The position numbers and the translations under genes are program-made. From UBA1723 sp045642085 (GTDB taxonomy: Bacteria; Bacteroidota; Bacteroidia; Bacteroidales; Paludibacteraceae), in contig JAZUIF010000021.1 of assembly GCA_045642085.1 (NCBI GenBank), positions 1 to 13,325 on the forward strand: 13,325 nucleotides of DNA. The letters run 5' to 3'. A model generated the notes under the pieces. That model searched no databases, was not told the origin of the DNA, and was given only the letters and a program-made list of their open reading frames with translations. Shown in pieces: positions 1 through 8,060 of the stretch. The stretch's first letter is position 1. Every line of letters begins with the position of its first letter.

Positions 1-32
1 ATGATCAAAGAGAGGTAAAGGTGAAAACTTAC

Positions 33-75
33 AAAAAAGAAGATCATTGCAGCCCTAGGGCTGCAATGATCTTCT
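33..75 (-). terminator. Intrinsic terminator of mscL
   Basis: Positions 38-75 form a perfect inverted repeat with 19 paired positions per side, centred on CCCTAGGG. Read leftward, the hairpin is followed by six T residues (complement of 33-38), the normal layout of a rho-independent terminator for mscL. On the + strand the hairpin is followed by only a short A/T stretch, so rightward termination would be weaker. It lies about 77 bases past the mscL stop; 76-152 is therefore the mscL 3' untranslated region, in which I see nothing else convincing. Confidence 0.85.
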
Positions 76-152
76 AAAAAGTTCTAACTTTGTCCTAATA
101 AAACTAAGTAAAAAACTGTAACGGTTATTTAGGACTAGTCACTCTAGTTAGA

Positions 153-581
153 TTATTTGTTCTTCAACAAATCTCTGATCTCTGTAAGAAGAATCTCCTC
201 CTTGCTTGGTGCTGGTGGCTCTGGAGCAGGAGCTGGAGCCTCCTCCTTCTTTTTGTTAAGCTTAGCCATCAAACGAATAGCAGCAAAGATACAGATTGCA
301 ACGATCAAGAAATCGAATGTAACCTGTAGGAAGTTACCGTAGTTTAGTGTAACTGCGTCAACTGCAGCTGTTGTGTCAGTAGCAGGAACAGCATCCTTCA
401 ATGTTAGCTTCAAGTCTGTGAAGTTTACACCTCCAACAACTGTACCGATAAGCGGCATCATGATGTCAGAAACCATTGAAGTTACGATCTTACCGAATGC
501 ACCACCGATGATCACACCAATTGCCATGTCGACAACATTGCCCTTCATGGCGAAATCCTTAAAATCACTAATTAAACTCAT
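153..581 (-). CDS. mscL: Large-conductance mechanosensitive channel MscL
   Basis: This 142-residue protein has the usual MscL length and layout. It begins with a short amphipathic N-terminal helix (FKDFAMKGNVVDMAIGV, residues 7-23). A glycine-rich first membrane helix that lines the pore follows at about 15-45 (IGVIIGGAFGKIV), then a periplasmic loop at about 50-80, a second membrane helix at about 84-106, and a charged cytoplasmic tail. The tail has a Lys-rich stretch, a Pro/Ala linker (115-125) and a final helix (EEILLTEIRDLLKN) typical of the C-terminal bundle. The channel is a homopentamer in the inner membrane that opens under high membrane tension during hypo-osmotic shock. A strong promoter at 617-648 and a terminator at 33-75 indicate a single-gene transcript. 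The start is chosen because the conserved N-terminal helix begins right after it. Confidence 0.97.
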   Translation of the reverse strand: MSLISDFKDFAMKGNVVDMAIGVIIGGAFGKIVTSMVSDIMMPLIGTVVGGVNFTDLKLTLKDAVPATDTTAAVDAVTLNYGNFLQVTFDFLIVAICIFAAIRLMAKLNKKKEEAPAPAPEPPAPSKEEILLTEIRDLLKNK

Positions 582-616
582 TTCTAAAAAATTTTGTTAG
601 CCTTAAATATTTTTGA

Positions 617-648
617 CAAATATAAAGGTTTTTAAAAAGATAATCAAA
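617..648 (-). promoter_or_regulatory. Bacteroidota-type promoter of mscL
   Basis: On the minus strand TTTG (645-648) and TATATTTG (617-624) are separated by exactly 20 bases. This matches the primary sigma factor consensus of Bacteroidota (TTTG at -33, TAnnTTTG at -7). The implied transcription start is near 610, giving a leader of roughly 30 A/T-rich bases with no Shine-Dalgarno sequence, as is common in this phylum. Confidence 0.8.
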
Positions 649-676
649 AATCGTTTTCAAAATTATTCAAACACAT

Positions 677-704
677 GTAGAGACGCGGTGCACCACGTCT
701 CTAC
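677..704. repeat. Short GC-rich palindromic element between the glycoside hydrolase gene and mscL
   Basis: The arms GTAGAGACG (677-685) and CGTCTCTAC (696-704) pair perfectly. The inner GGTG/CACC also pairs, leaving a single C/A mismatch (686/695) in a 28-base palindrome. It starts three bases past the glycoside hydrolase stop codon and is much richer in GC than its surroundings. It could act as a 3'-end hairpin for that gene, but there is no clear T-run after it on the minus strand. Similar GTAGAGACG-type palindromes are, from memory, dispersed intergenic repeats in several bacterial groups. Copy number here is unknown. Confidence 0.6.
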
Positions 705-707
705 GGA

Positions 708-2660
708 TTATTCCAAAATAATCTTGACTACCTTCTTCTCTGTTTTGGCCAAATAAACTCCTTTTGAGTATCCATTCTCCTTCAATTTTGTTGAAAGAAG
801 ATTCTTGTTACTTTCGATTTCACCGCACTTTTTGCCGTTTACATCAAAGATTTCAAAAATTTGATTCTCATTTGCATCAACAAGTTCAACTGATGTCGGA
901 TCAAACTCTGTGAAGATGAATTTATCAATGTTGATCCAGTCGCCGACAACCATCATACGTAATGTATGCTCTCCCTCAGGAAGTTTATTCAGACTACGTA
1001 CCTTTGTTTCAAGATAGCTTTCGTAGTCGTTGTCATTAGGTGCAGTCTGCAACATCTCAGTGATTTCCTCTCCGTCAAGAAGAAGTTGCACACCAGAATT
1101 CTCGCCACCTGTCGACAATATAGCAGTGATATCATAGAACGACTCTTTTTCGATGTTGACAGTATAATCGACCCACTCCTCTTTCTGAGCGTAACCGATT
1201 GCATACTCGTTCTGTTTATCCTTCAAAGCATATACGTCGACACCTGTCTCCATACGATAACCCTCTCCACGATTCTGTCTGTCTTTATCATGATATGAAA
1301 TACCTTCACTGCCCTTGTCGAAATGTTCAGCCTCGATAGTACCAGGAATAGAAAGAGCCTTATCGAAGAATGGCGACTTTGGAACTGTCTCGCCAGCTGT
1401 GATATAGATACGGTAGCCATAAAGATTACTTGTGATATTAACCGGCACCACGATTCTTCCATTATTCACACTATAAGCATCTGTGGCAAGAGTCTGAGGT
1501 CCAGCCACCGCCTTATCCTTATTCTCCCAAGTCACAACCTCAACCTTCACGTCGACCTCACTACCCATCCAATCAGGAATGCCATCGATAGTCACGTCGA
1601 CAGAACCTTTGCAATTACCACCCAACACGATGCTTGCCTCACGCATTTTCTTGTTGACAGCTGCAAAACCATCCAATCCATCGCTCTTATCGTTTGGTGG
1701 AGTGACGTTAGCCATGTAGCCCTCCATATCGCCATACCATTTGTAAAGATGCCATCCACCACCCTTCTCATTCTGGGCTGTAAGCAAACTACCCAAGCGG
1801 CCAGGAAGATTAGTGAACCACCACGAAATCATCGCACTTTCCACACCGTGACGCTCAAATTTTGCGATGAATGGGACAGAATAGCCTGGACAACCCTCAT
1901 ATTTCTGGTTAGCAGCATCAGATCCAGCACAATACTCATTGATACTGATCTTGCGTGGAGAGACATTATACTTCTTCTCCATGCTGCGGTAGTGGTTGAG
2001 AGCATCCACAAAACCACCCGATCCCCACTGATGCCAACTTACAACGTCGGGCATACAATTGTTTTCCGAACAGAATTTCACAAATGCTTCCATTCTCGAC
2101 GAACTATAGAAAGCGAAAGATGGTCCGATGATCTTGCAACCCGGATCAAGTCGACGCAAAAGCTGATAAGTAGGCTTCCACAAATCCTCGTGATATCTGC
2201 CATTAGCATCCTTCCAAGTACCGTATGGCTCATTCCAAATCTCGTATCCATCGAAATTTAGGTTCGAACTCTTTCTTTTATTCACGATAGCAGTCACCTC
2301 AGATTCCCAATGGCTCCAGCCCTTCCAACCGTAAGGCCAGCCCGGAAGAATATCCGCAAGACGGATATGCACTTTAGCCGTAGTGTTCTTCAATCTCTCG
2401 GCAGCCTTGAAAGCATCACCGATCGGCTGCTGACGTCCACTACCAGAGACAGCAGGATTAAGAAACGCATTTGGTTTAAGAGGTGCGACGTGTGCTGCGA
2501 TATCAGCAGGAAGCGACTCCGTAAGTCCGTAGAGTGAACCAGAAGCCACATGAGTCACAGGGCGAATACTGTCGCCAAGATTAACTTTCAAGTTAAAGTC
2601 AGCAGCAAACGATATCGTCGACATCGCAAGTGCCAAAGAAGTTAAAAGTCTAGTCTTCAT
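708..2660 (-). CDS. Secreted clan GH-A glycoside hydrolase with CBM6-like module and type IX-like sorting domain
   Basis: Residues 1-20 form a signal peptide (MKTRLLTSLALAMSTISFAA). Residues 21 to about 420 are the catalytic region. It contains WNEP (142-145), whose Glu144 is the expected acid/base, and ISINEY (238-243), whose Glu242 is the likely nucleophile; this two-glutamate pattern fits a clan GH-A (beta/alpha)8 barrel. I cannot fix the family; GH39-like is possible. Residues about 437-583 resemble a CBM6 carbohydrate-binding module (PGTIEAEHFDKG, then EEWVDYTVNI). Residues about 596-650 (FEIFDVNGKK, then GVYLAKTEKKVVKIIL) resemble the C-terminal sorting domain used by the Bacteroidota type IX system. 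The enzyme is thus probably secreted or surface-attached and acts on a plant or algal beta-linked glycan; the substrate is inferred only. No SusC/SusD pair lies nearby. The frame stays open upstream to 2744, but those 28 codons come from a repeat and precede the signal peptide, so the start at 2660 is preferred. Confidence 0.85.
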   Translation of the reverse strand: MKTRLLTSLALAMSTISFAADFNLKVNLGDSIRPVTHVASGSLYGLTESLPADIAAHVAPLKPNAFLNPAVSGSGRQQPIGDAFKAAERLKNTTAKVHIRLADILPGWPYGWKGWSHWESEVTAIVNKRKSSNLNFDGYEIWNEPYGTWKDANGRYHEDLWKPTYQLLRRLDPGCKIIGPSFAFYSSSRMEAFVKFCSENNCMPDVVSWHQWGSGGFVDALNHYRSMEKKYNVSPRKISINEYCAGSDAANQKYEGCPGYSVPFIAKFERHGVESAMISWWFTNLPGRLGSLLTAQNEKGGGWHLYKWYGDMEGYMANVTPPNDKSDGLDGFAAVNKKMREASIVLGGNCKGSVDVTIDGIPDWMGSEVDVKVEVVTWENKDKAVAGPQTLATDAYSVNNGRIVVPVNITSNLYGYRIYITAGETVPKSPFFDKALSIPGTIEAEHFDKGSEGISYHDKDRQNRGEGYRMETGVDVYALKDKQNEYAIGYAQKEEWVDYTVNIEKESFYDITAILSTGGENSGVQLLLDGEEITEMLQTAPNDNDYESYLETKVRSLNKLPEGEHTLRMMVVGDWINIDKFIFTEFDPTSVELVDANENQIFEIFDVNGKKCGEIESNKNLLSTKLKENGYSKGVYLAKTEKKVVKIILE

Positions 2661-2690
2661 AGTATAATAGGTAATAATGATATTCCTTTT

Positions 2691-2742
2691 GTTGGGGCGA
2701 TGCCTTGTGCTCGCCCTTTCGTGCGATGCTTTGTGCTCGCCC
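2691..2742. repeat. Tandem pair of 26-bp palindromic repeat units
   Basis: Two adjacent 26-base units (2691-2716 and 2717-2742) are identical at 22 positions; both end in TTGTGCTCGCCC. In the first unit GGGCGA (2695-2700) and TCGCCC (2711-2716) can pair as a hairpin. In the second the left arm is degenerate, so its hairpin is weaker. The pair lies in the predicted 5' leader of the glycoside hydrolase gene, between the candidate -7 element and the start codon, and is far richer in GC than the flanks. It resembles short dispersed intergenic palindromes that I recall from other Bacteroidota genomes. Its role is unknown; a leader hairpin could affect translation or transcript stability. Confidence 0.65.
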
Positions 2743-2749
2743 ACACCGA

Positions 2750-2757
2750 CAAAAGTA
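2750..2757 (-). promoter_or_regulatory. Candidate -7 element of the glycoside hydrolase gene
   Basis: On the minus strand TACTTTTG fits TAnnTTTG. I find no TTG at the expected -33 distance, so this is a partial match. If used, transcription would start near 2743 and the 26-base repeats would lie wholly in the mRNA leader of about 83 bases. Confidence 0.4.
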
Positions 2758-2863
2758 TATTTAATTGAAATAAAGGGTGATAGATAAAAGTATCAAACAA
2801 GGATAGAGAGAATTAACAATAATGGAAAAATAATGAACATAAATACGAAGATACATTATATCT

Positions 2864-2871
2864 TATGTTTG
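2864..2871 (+). promoter_or_regulatory. Candidate -7 element in front of a possible small RNA
   Basis: TATGTTTG matches TAnnTTTG, and a start about seven bases downstream (near 2878) would coincide with the base of a hairpin at 2877-2896. No TTG is found at the usual -33 distance, so the evidence is weak. Confidence 0.3.
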
Positions 2872-2876
2872 AAAGA

Positions 2877-2982
2877 TGCGAGTATCATCACTCGCAAAGT
2901 GACAAAGGAGTAAGATAGGTATAACCATCCTACAATAAACAAGCCGACATTTACTGAAAAGTGAATGTCGGCTTTTATTTTT
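2877..2982 (+). ncRNA. Candidate small RNA ending at an orphan terminator
   Basis: A strong intrinsic terminator sits at 2941-2982 on the + strand, yet no + strand gene lies upstream of it; the neighbouring gene points left. The 105 bases before the T-run begin with a hairpin, TGCGAGT (2877-2883) pairing with ACTCGCA (2890-2896) around a six-base loop. A weaker TAGG/CCTA pairing follows at about 2917-2933. With a TAnnTTTG element just upstream, the simplest reading is a short structured transcript of about 105 bases. I recognise no known RNA family. Alternatively the terminator may only insulate the downstream operon from stray transcription. Confidence 0.3.
2941..2982 (+). terminator. Strong rightward intrinsic terminator with no obvious gene
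   Basis: Arms 2941-2955 and 2960-2974 pair over 15 positions, with one T-G wobble, around the loop GAAA. They are followed by TTTTATTTTT (2973-2982). The opposite strand lacks a comparable T-run, so it acts rightward. Confidence 0.8.
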
Positions 2983-3121
2983 AAAATAAAATAGCAATAC
3001 ATTATTTCGCATTTCTACATATTTTACCACGTTTTCATCGAATAATTTAATAATTAATCATAAAAACTCTGAAAAACTCAGTTAGTGACATGTCGTAATT
3101 TAAATAAGAGAGTTAAAAAAA

Positions 3122-3155
3122 TTGGAACGTTTGTTGAAAAAAAATAGTATATTTG
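3122..3155 (+). promoter_or_regulatory. Promoter of the TPR-barrel-djlA-uvrC operon
   Basis: TATATTTG (3148-3155) is a perfect TAnnTTTG element. The best -33 candidate is TTG at 3122-3124 (23-base spacer), at the long end of the range reported for this phylum; the TTTG at 3130-3133 is too close. The predicted start near 3162 leaves a leader of about 26 bases before the ATG at 3188. Confidence 0.6.
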
Positions 3156-3187
3156 TTTGCACAATTGAAGTATATGTAAATTAGTCG

Positions 3188-6100
3188 ATGAAAAAAGAAC
3201 TTATTATGATGGCAATGGCTCTGTCGATAGGCAGTGTCAGCGCTCAAAAAACTAAAACTTATACTACTGCTGAGCGTCTGTACTTTGAAGGAAAAGAGAT
3301 GTACGATCTTAAGCAGTATAACACAGCCTTTCGTTACCTCGACGAATATCTACAGGATAAGGATGTTGACAGAGAGGAATACTATGCTGAAGCGGAATAT
3401 TTGCTTGCATGCTGTGCCTACGAAATGGACAGAAAGGATACTCGCGGCCGTTTGGAAAGATTTGTAGCCAATAATCCACACTCGTCACACATCAGCAGAA
3501 TACAGTTTTTGCAAGGTTCTATATTTTTTCAAAAAGGCAAATACAAAGAAGCTTTAGAAGAATACTTCTCTAAAGTGGATCCTCGCAAACTAAGCAAAAA
3601 AGAGAAGGCTGACTATTTCTTCCGTCATGGTTACTGTAATCTTCAACTTCAGAACTATGACAAAGCCCACTCTTCTTTCTCGACTCTTTGCAATCTTAAC
3701 GACGATAACTACGAGAAATCAGGCAAATACTACCTTGCCTACATCGACTATGTAAAGAAAAATTACGACGCTGCCCTTCCAACGTTCCTTGAATTGCAGA
3801 ACGACAGTGAATATGAATCTATAGTGCCATACTATATCGCCCAAATTTACTATCATAAAAATATGGACGAGAAAGTGTTCGAATACGGACACTCTATCAT
3901 CGAAAAATATCCGAATAATAAGAGCAATTCAGAGATTTATCGTATCATCGGCGAATGTTACTTCAAGAAAAACGACTATAAGCAGACTATCAAGTATCTA
4001 TCCGAATATGCAAAAACAACGGATCAGATTATGCGAAACAATATCTATATGCTGGGTACTTCTTATTGCAAGACTCAGGATTGGAAAAACGCAATTGAAA
4101 ATCTGCAAAAAGTCACAACTGATAACGATGAATTGAGCCAAAATGCATATCTCAACCTCGGAAATTCATATTTGAAGGTTGGCGACAAGACCAACGCAAG
4201 AATGTGTTTCTCCCAGGCTTCCAAAATGGAGTTTGACAAAGAAGTTCAGGAAGAGGCAATGTTCAACTATGCTCTTGTGATTTACGACCAGAGCTACTCT
4301 CCTTTTGATGAGTCGGTCACTACGTTTGAGACTTTCTTGGAGAAATTTCCAAAATCAAACTATAAAAACCGTATCTACGACTTCCTTCTCAACGTCTATA
4401 TGACGACGAAGAACTATGAAGCTGCCTACGCGTCAATCCAAAAAATCAACACGAATAATCCAAGTATTCTTGAGGCTCGTCAGAGAATTCTTTATTGTCT
4501 TGGTATTCAAAGTTTTACAGATGGAGATTACGAAAAGGCTAAAGATTATCTGACTAAGTCACTCGTCGACAAACAGTATAACTATAACACTGAGTCACTT
4601 TCTTATTTCTGGCGTGGTGAAGCTAACTTCCGCTTAAACAAGCCGACTGAGGCTCAACAAGATTATTTGTCGTTCATTAATACGACAGGTGCACGTCATA
4701 GTGATGTCTACAATCTTGCTCACTATAATCTCGGCTATTGTTATTTCAACAACAAGAGCTACACATCAGCGTTGACATGGTTCAGAAAGTTTACTAATCT
4801 TGAAGATTCCAATAAAACTCTTATCGCCGACGCCAACAACCGTATCGGTGACTGCTATTTCATCAACCACGATTTTGAAAACGCAGAAAAGAGCTACTCG
4901 AAAGTATACGCTTTGAAAGGATCCGGAGCCGACTACGCTTGTTTCCAGCAAGGTTTTGTACAGGGACTTCAAAAGAATTATAACGGTAAAATCGCCACTT
5001 TGAACCGTTTGATCGCGAAATTTCCAAATTCTGAGTATATTGCCGACGCATATTATGAAATCGGACGTTCATATGTGATGTTGAACGACTATAAGTCGGC
5101 TATCACTACTTACGAGAAATTGTCGAAATCATATTTCCACAGTCCATTGAGCCGAAAGGGTAAACTTCAGACTGCGATGCTTTACGATAAAATGGGCAAT
5201 TTCGACGAGAGTACTAAGATTTACAAGAGTATTGTAGATATGTTCCCGTCGAGCGAAGAGGCTAAAACATCTCTTGAAGGTTTGAAACGAATCTACTTCG
5301 ACCAAAATAACGTATCAGGATACGCAGAATATGTTGAAGGTCTCGGTGGAATCGCCAAATTTGAAATATCTGAACAAGATTCACTTACTTATTTAGCAGC
5401 TGAGAAATTGTATCTTCAGGAAAAATACCAGGAGGCAATCAACAGTTTCAACAAGTATCTCGACAAATTTCCTAACAGTATCTTCAACGAGAGTGCTCAT
5501 TTCAACCTTGGAAATAGCTACTATAATATTAAAGAATACGATTTAGCTAAGAAAGAGTTGTCGCTCGTATCGCAACAGCTTGGATCCGTACATGCAGAAG
5601 AGTCGCTTATCACACTTGCTGATATCGAATACAAGAAAGAAAACTACGAAGCAGTTGTGGAACACCTAGAAAAAATGGTGGAAATCTCTCAGAATGTAGA
5701 AAACAAGGAGAAAGCTAAATTGCAGATTATGCGAAGCTATAATAAACTCGGTAAAATCGACGAAACAATTACAGCTTGCGACAACGTGGTGAAAGGAGAT
5801 AAGTTAGATCCAAATCTATATCGTGAAGCTCTTTACACTCGTGCAAAATGCTATGAGCAAAAGGGTGAAACCAATTACGCTGTAGCCGACTACAAAACTC
5901 TATCCTCAAATTGTATAGATGAATTTGGTGCGGAAGCTAAATACAAGACAGCTGAATACGCATTTCACGATGGCAACAAAGAGACAGCCGAGAAAATTAT
6001 CTTCGAATTCATCGAACAAAACACTCCACACCAATACTGGTTGGCAAAAAGTTTTGTTCTACTCTCTGATATCTACGTATCAATGGACAGAGAATTCGAA

Positions 6101-6220
6101 GCTAAACAGTATCTGTTAAGCGTAAGAGAAAACTATAAGGGTAAAGATGATATCGCTCTTGAAATTAAATCACGTCTTGACGACATTGAAGCAAGAGAGA
6201 AAAATAAAATTAAGGAGTAA
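3188..6220 (+). CDS. Large periplasmic tetratricopeptide-repeat (TPR) protein
   Basis: A signal peptide (residues 1-19, MKKELIMMAMALSIGSVSA, likely cleaved before Gln20) precedes about 990 residues built almost entirely of TPR-type helix pairs. Examples are residues about 33-55 (FEGKEMYDLKQYNTAFRYLD), about 95-125 and about 738-792, with recurrent YxxG/A, FPNS and YxxAxxxF patterns. The protein has no lipobox cysteine and no membrane segment after the signal peptide, so it should lie in the periplasm as a curved superhelical scaffold that binds other proteins. Some repeats recall the TPR_6/YbgF type of cell-envelope proteins. The next gene, 11 bases downstream, encodes an outer-membrane barrel, so the two probably act together, for example with the TPR protein docking to the barrel's periplasmic N-terminus. 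That is inference; I do not know a proven function for this pair. Confidence 0.85.
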   Translation: MKKELIMMAMALSIGSVSAQKTKTYTTAERLYFEGKEMYDLKQYNTAFRYLDEYLQDKDVDREEYYAEAEYLLACCAYEMDRKDTRGRLERFVANNPHSSHISRIQFLQGSIFFQKGKYKEALEEYFSKVDPRKLSKKEKADYFFRHGYCNLQLQNYDKAHSSFSTLCNLNDDNYEKSGKYYLAYIDYVKKNYDAALPTFLELQNDSEYESIVPYYIAQIYYHKNMDEKVFEYGHSIIEKYPNNKSNSEIYRIIGECYFKKNDYKQTIKYLSEYAKTTDQIMRNNIYMLGTSYCKTQDWKNAIENLQKVTTDNDELSQNAYLNLGNSYLKVGDKTNARMCFSQASKMEFDKEVQEEAMFNYALVIYDQSYSPFDESVTTFETFLEKFPKSNYKNRIYDFLLNVYMTTKNYEAAYASIQKINTNNPSILEARQRILYCLGIQSFTDGDYEKAKDYLTKSLVDKQYNYNTESLSYFWRGEANFRLNKPTEAQQDYLSFINTTGARHSDVYNLAHYNLGYCYFNNKSYTSALTWFRKFTNLEDSNKTLIADANNRIGDCYFINHDFENAEKSYSKVYALKGSGADYACFQQGFVQGLQKNYNGKIATLNRLIAKFPNSEYIADAYYEIGRSYVMLNDYKSAITTYEKLSKSYFHSPLSRKGKLQTAMLYDKMGNFDESTKIYKSIVDMFPSSEEAKTSLEGLKRIYFDQNNVSGYAEYVEGLGGIAKFEISEQDSLTYLAAEKLYLQEKYQEAINSFNKYLDKFPNSIFNESAHFNLGNSYYNIKEYDLAKKELSLVSQQLGSVHAEESLITLADIEYKKENYEAVVEHLEKMVEISQNVENKEKAKLQIMRSYNKLGKIDETITACDNVVKGDKLDPNLYREALYTRAKCYEQKGETNYAVADYKTLSSNCIDEFGAEAKYKTAEYAFHDGNKETAEKIIFEFIEQNTPHQYWLAKSFVLLSDIYVSMDREFEAKQYLLSVRENYKGKDDIALEIKSRLDDIEAREKNKIKE

Positions 6221-6231
6221 AGAAAATCACG

Positions 6232-8019
6232 ATGAAAAGATTAGTTTTTAATATTGCTCTACTTTCAGCATTTTCGACAGTCGTCGCTCAAAACGCAGCC
6301 GACTCCACAAATACTGCATCTGCCACCGATACTACAATCAAACGTAATATTGAGGTGGTGAGAGATTATACTCCCGTCATCAAAGAAGCTGGTAAAATTA
6401 ATACAATGCCAGAACTTAAAGATGTGAATACCAAAAAGATAGAGATAGATTATAAGGTTTGGACTTCAACATACAAACCAAAGACTGATATAATTCCATC
6501 TCTAGATTTCGCACTCGCATCGCAAGAAGAAAACAAATATAGTCGTGAAGGATTCCTAAGAATAGGTGGAGGAAACTATAAATCGTTCCTTGGTGAGCTC
6601 TATACACCGATCTATCGCAGTGATCTTGCCCTTTTTGACTTCTATTTGAAGCATAATTCATCATTCGGTGATATAACACTTCAAAAAGACAATTATAGTG
6701 CCCTTTCAAACGATATTTTAAGCAAAGGACTCTATAACGATAACAAAGCCAGAATGTCTTTCTTACGTAGTCTTAGAATACGCGAGATCAGTGCTTTTGG
6801 AGAATTCGGTTATAATCGTTTCAACTATTACGGATTAAACAATGATATGATTGCTTTTTCCGAACTTAATAAAGACAAGGAAGAGCCAAAATATGAGAAT
6901 GACAATCAGAAGAACTCTCATCTGACAGCTGCTTTGAATTTCCGTTTCAGATCAAAAGATTATATCGAGGCTTGGAAATATGATTTGCAGACAAATTGGA
7001 GATTATTCAAAACATATTTCGACGTTACAGAAAACACAATATTTACAGATTTGGCAGCTTCATACAGAATGCAAGAGTCGATTCTATCGTTGAAATTGCA
7101 GATGTATAACGTTTTTGTCTCTACTCCGGAAGATGGAGCTATTGATTTCAGCAACGCAAACAACTTCAATAATTTCACAGTTTTGAAGTTCAATCCATAC
7201 TACAGTTTTGTATCTGAGGTTGGAAAATTGAATCTTGGACTTAAAGCGTCATTTGGTATAAATCAAGGAAAGAAAGTAGCGTTTTCACCGGATATTACTG
7301 GTCAAGTTCGTGTAATTGATAATATTTGGTATGTCTACGCAGGTGTAACTGGAGATTACAAAGTCAACACACTACGTTCGCTTGCAAATGAGAACATATA
7401 TCTTTCTCCAGACGCACGTCCTGAGGATACTTACATTCCACTTGATATATATTTGGGTACAAAGCTGAACATCGGTAAAAGCGTCAACACAGATATTCAT
7501 GTTGGTTATAAGATCATCAACAACCAATATTTCTACGTTAACAAAACAGATACTACAGGAATTACAAATAACAGATTTGACGTAGTATACGATAAAAATG
7601 TCGGTCAATTCAACTGTGGAGCGGCTGTAAACTATAATTTCCGTGAAAAAGTAGATTTTTCATTGAAGATAGGTTACAATAAATGGTCGCTTGAAAAACA
7701 GGCTGAAGCATGGATGTTGCCATCTGCACAAATCGGTTTAGGAATTAGTTACGTTCCAACCGACTATCTACGTTTCAATATTAACTATGATCTTGAAACC
7801 GGAAGAAAAGCATATATGGGTAAAGACAAAGACAAAAATGCTATAGTTGCTGACCTTAAAAATGTCAGCGACCTAAGTCTTGGTGCAAACTATAAATTGA
7901 TGAGTTTTCTCGATGTATTCGCCCGTTTCAACAATATTTTGAACCAACGAAGCGAGATATGGTATGGTTATCCATCACAAGGATTCAATTTCTTACTTGG
8001 TGTGACTTTGACTTTCTAA
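6232..8019 (+). CDS. Outer-membrane beta-barrel protein (TonB-receptor-like barrel without a plug)
   Basis: The 595-residue protein has a signal peptide (1-19, ending VVA before Gln20). A periplasmic segment at about 20-105 contains a conserved-looking stretch at 40-62 (RDYTPVIKEAGKINTMPEL). From about residue 108 to the end there are alternating amphipathic strands rich in aromatics and Gly/Asn turns. The chain ends in a strand with terminal Phe (FNFLLGVTLTF), the usual outer-membrane insertion signal. The closing part (FNNILNQRSEIWYGYPSQGF) resembles the last strands of TonB-dependent receptors, but the protein is short and has no recognisable plug domain or full TonB box, so active TonB-dependent transport is doubtful. 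It is co-transcribed with the TPR gene before it. Automatic annotation may call it a TonB-dependent receptor; outer-membrane barrel of unknown function is safer. Confidence 0.8.
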   Translation: MKRLVFNIALLSAFSTVVAQNAADSTNTASATDTTIKRNIEVVRDYTPVIKEAGKINTMPELKDVNTKKIEIDYKVWTSTYKPKTDIIPSLDFALASQEENKYSREGFLRIGGGNYKSFLGELYTPIYRSDLALFDFYLKHNSSFGDITLQKDNYSALSNDILSKGLYNDNKARMSFLRSLRIREISAFGEFGYNRFNYYGLNNDMIAFSELNKDKEEPKYENDNQKNSHLTAALNFRFRSKDYIEAWKYDLQTNWRLFKTYFDVTENTIFTDLAASYRMQESILSLKLQMYNVFVSTPEDGAIDFSNANNFNNFTVLKFNPYYSFVSEVGKLNLGLKASFGINQGKKVAFSPDITGQVRVIDNIWYVYAGVTGDYKVNTLRSLANENIYLSPDARPEDTYIPLDIYLGTKLNIGKSVNTDIHVGYKIINNQYFYVNKTDTTGITNNRFDVVYDKNVGQFNCGAAVNYNFREKVDFSLKIGYNKWSLEKQAEAWMLPSAQIGLGISYVPTDYLRFNINYDLETGRKAYMGKDKDKNAIVADLKNVSDLSLGANYKLMSFLDVFARFNNILNQRSEIWYGYPSQGFNFLLGVTLTF

Positions 8020-8060
8020 TTCGTCAATTTTTATAAGTTTCATTCTCAGTTTTCGAAGAA

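Larger units (their letters stand above)
2758..3147. other. Non-coding spacer between the divergent glycoside hydrolase and TPR genes
   Basis: This A/T-rich stretch has no credible coding frame. It contains a candidate -7 element (2864-2871), a small hairpin (2877-2896), a strong rightward terminator (2941-2982), and then about 140 A/T-rich bases (2983-3121) before the TPR-gene promoter. In that last part I see only minor symmetric elements, such as GACATGTC at 3087-3094, with no support for function. Confidence 0.6.

Noticed and set aside
1..18. ATG...TAA at the left edge, possibly the end of a rightward gene
   Set aside because: Five codons at a window boundary cannot be assigned; nothing else supports a gene there.
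92..135. Inverted repeat GTCCTAA / TTAGGAC
   Set aside because: Only seven pairs across a loop of about 30 bases, much weaker than the terminator at 33-75.
1323..2261. 312-codon open frame on the + strand
   Set aside because: It lies antisense to the glycoside hydrolase, has no family motif or start signal, and its product reads like a shadow translation; the minus-strand gene has clear domains.
2833..2913. 26-codon frame (MNINTKIHYILCLKDASII...)
   Set aside because: It is very short, has no start context and overlaps the candidate RNA hairpin; no evidence for translation.
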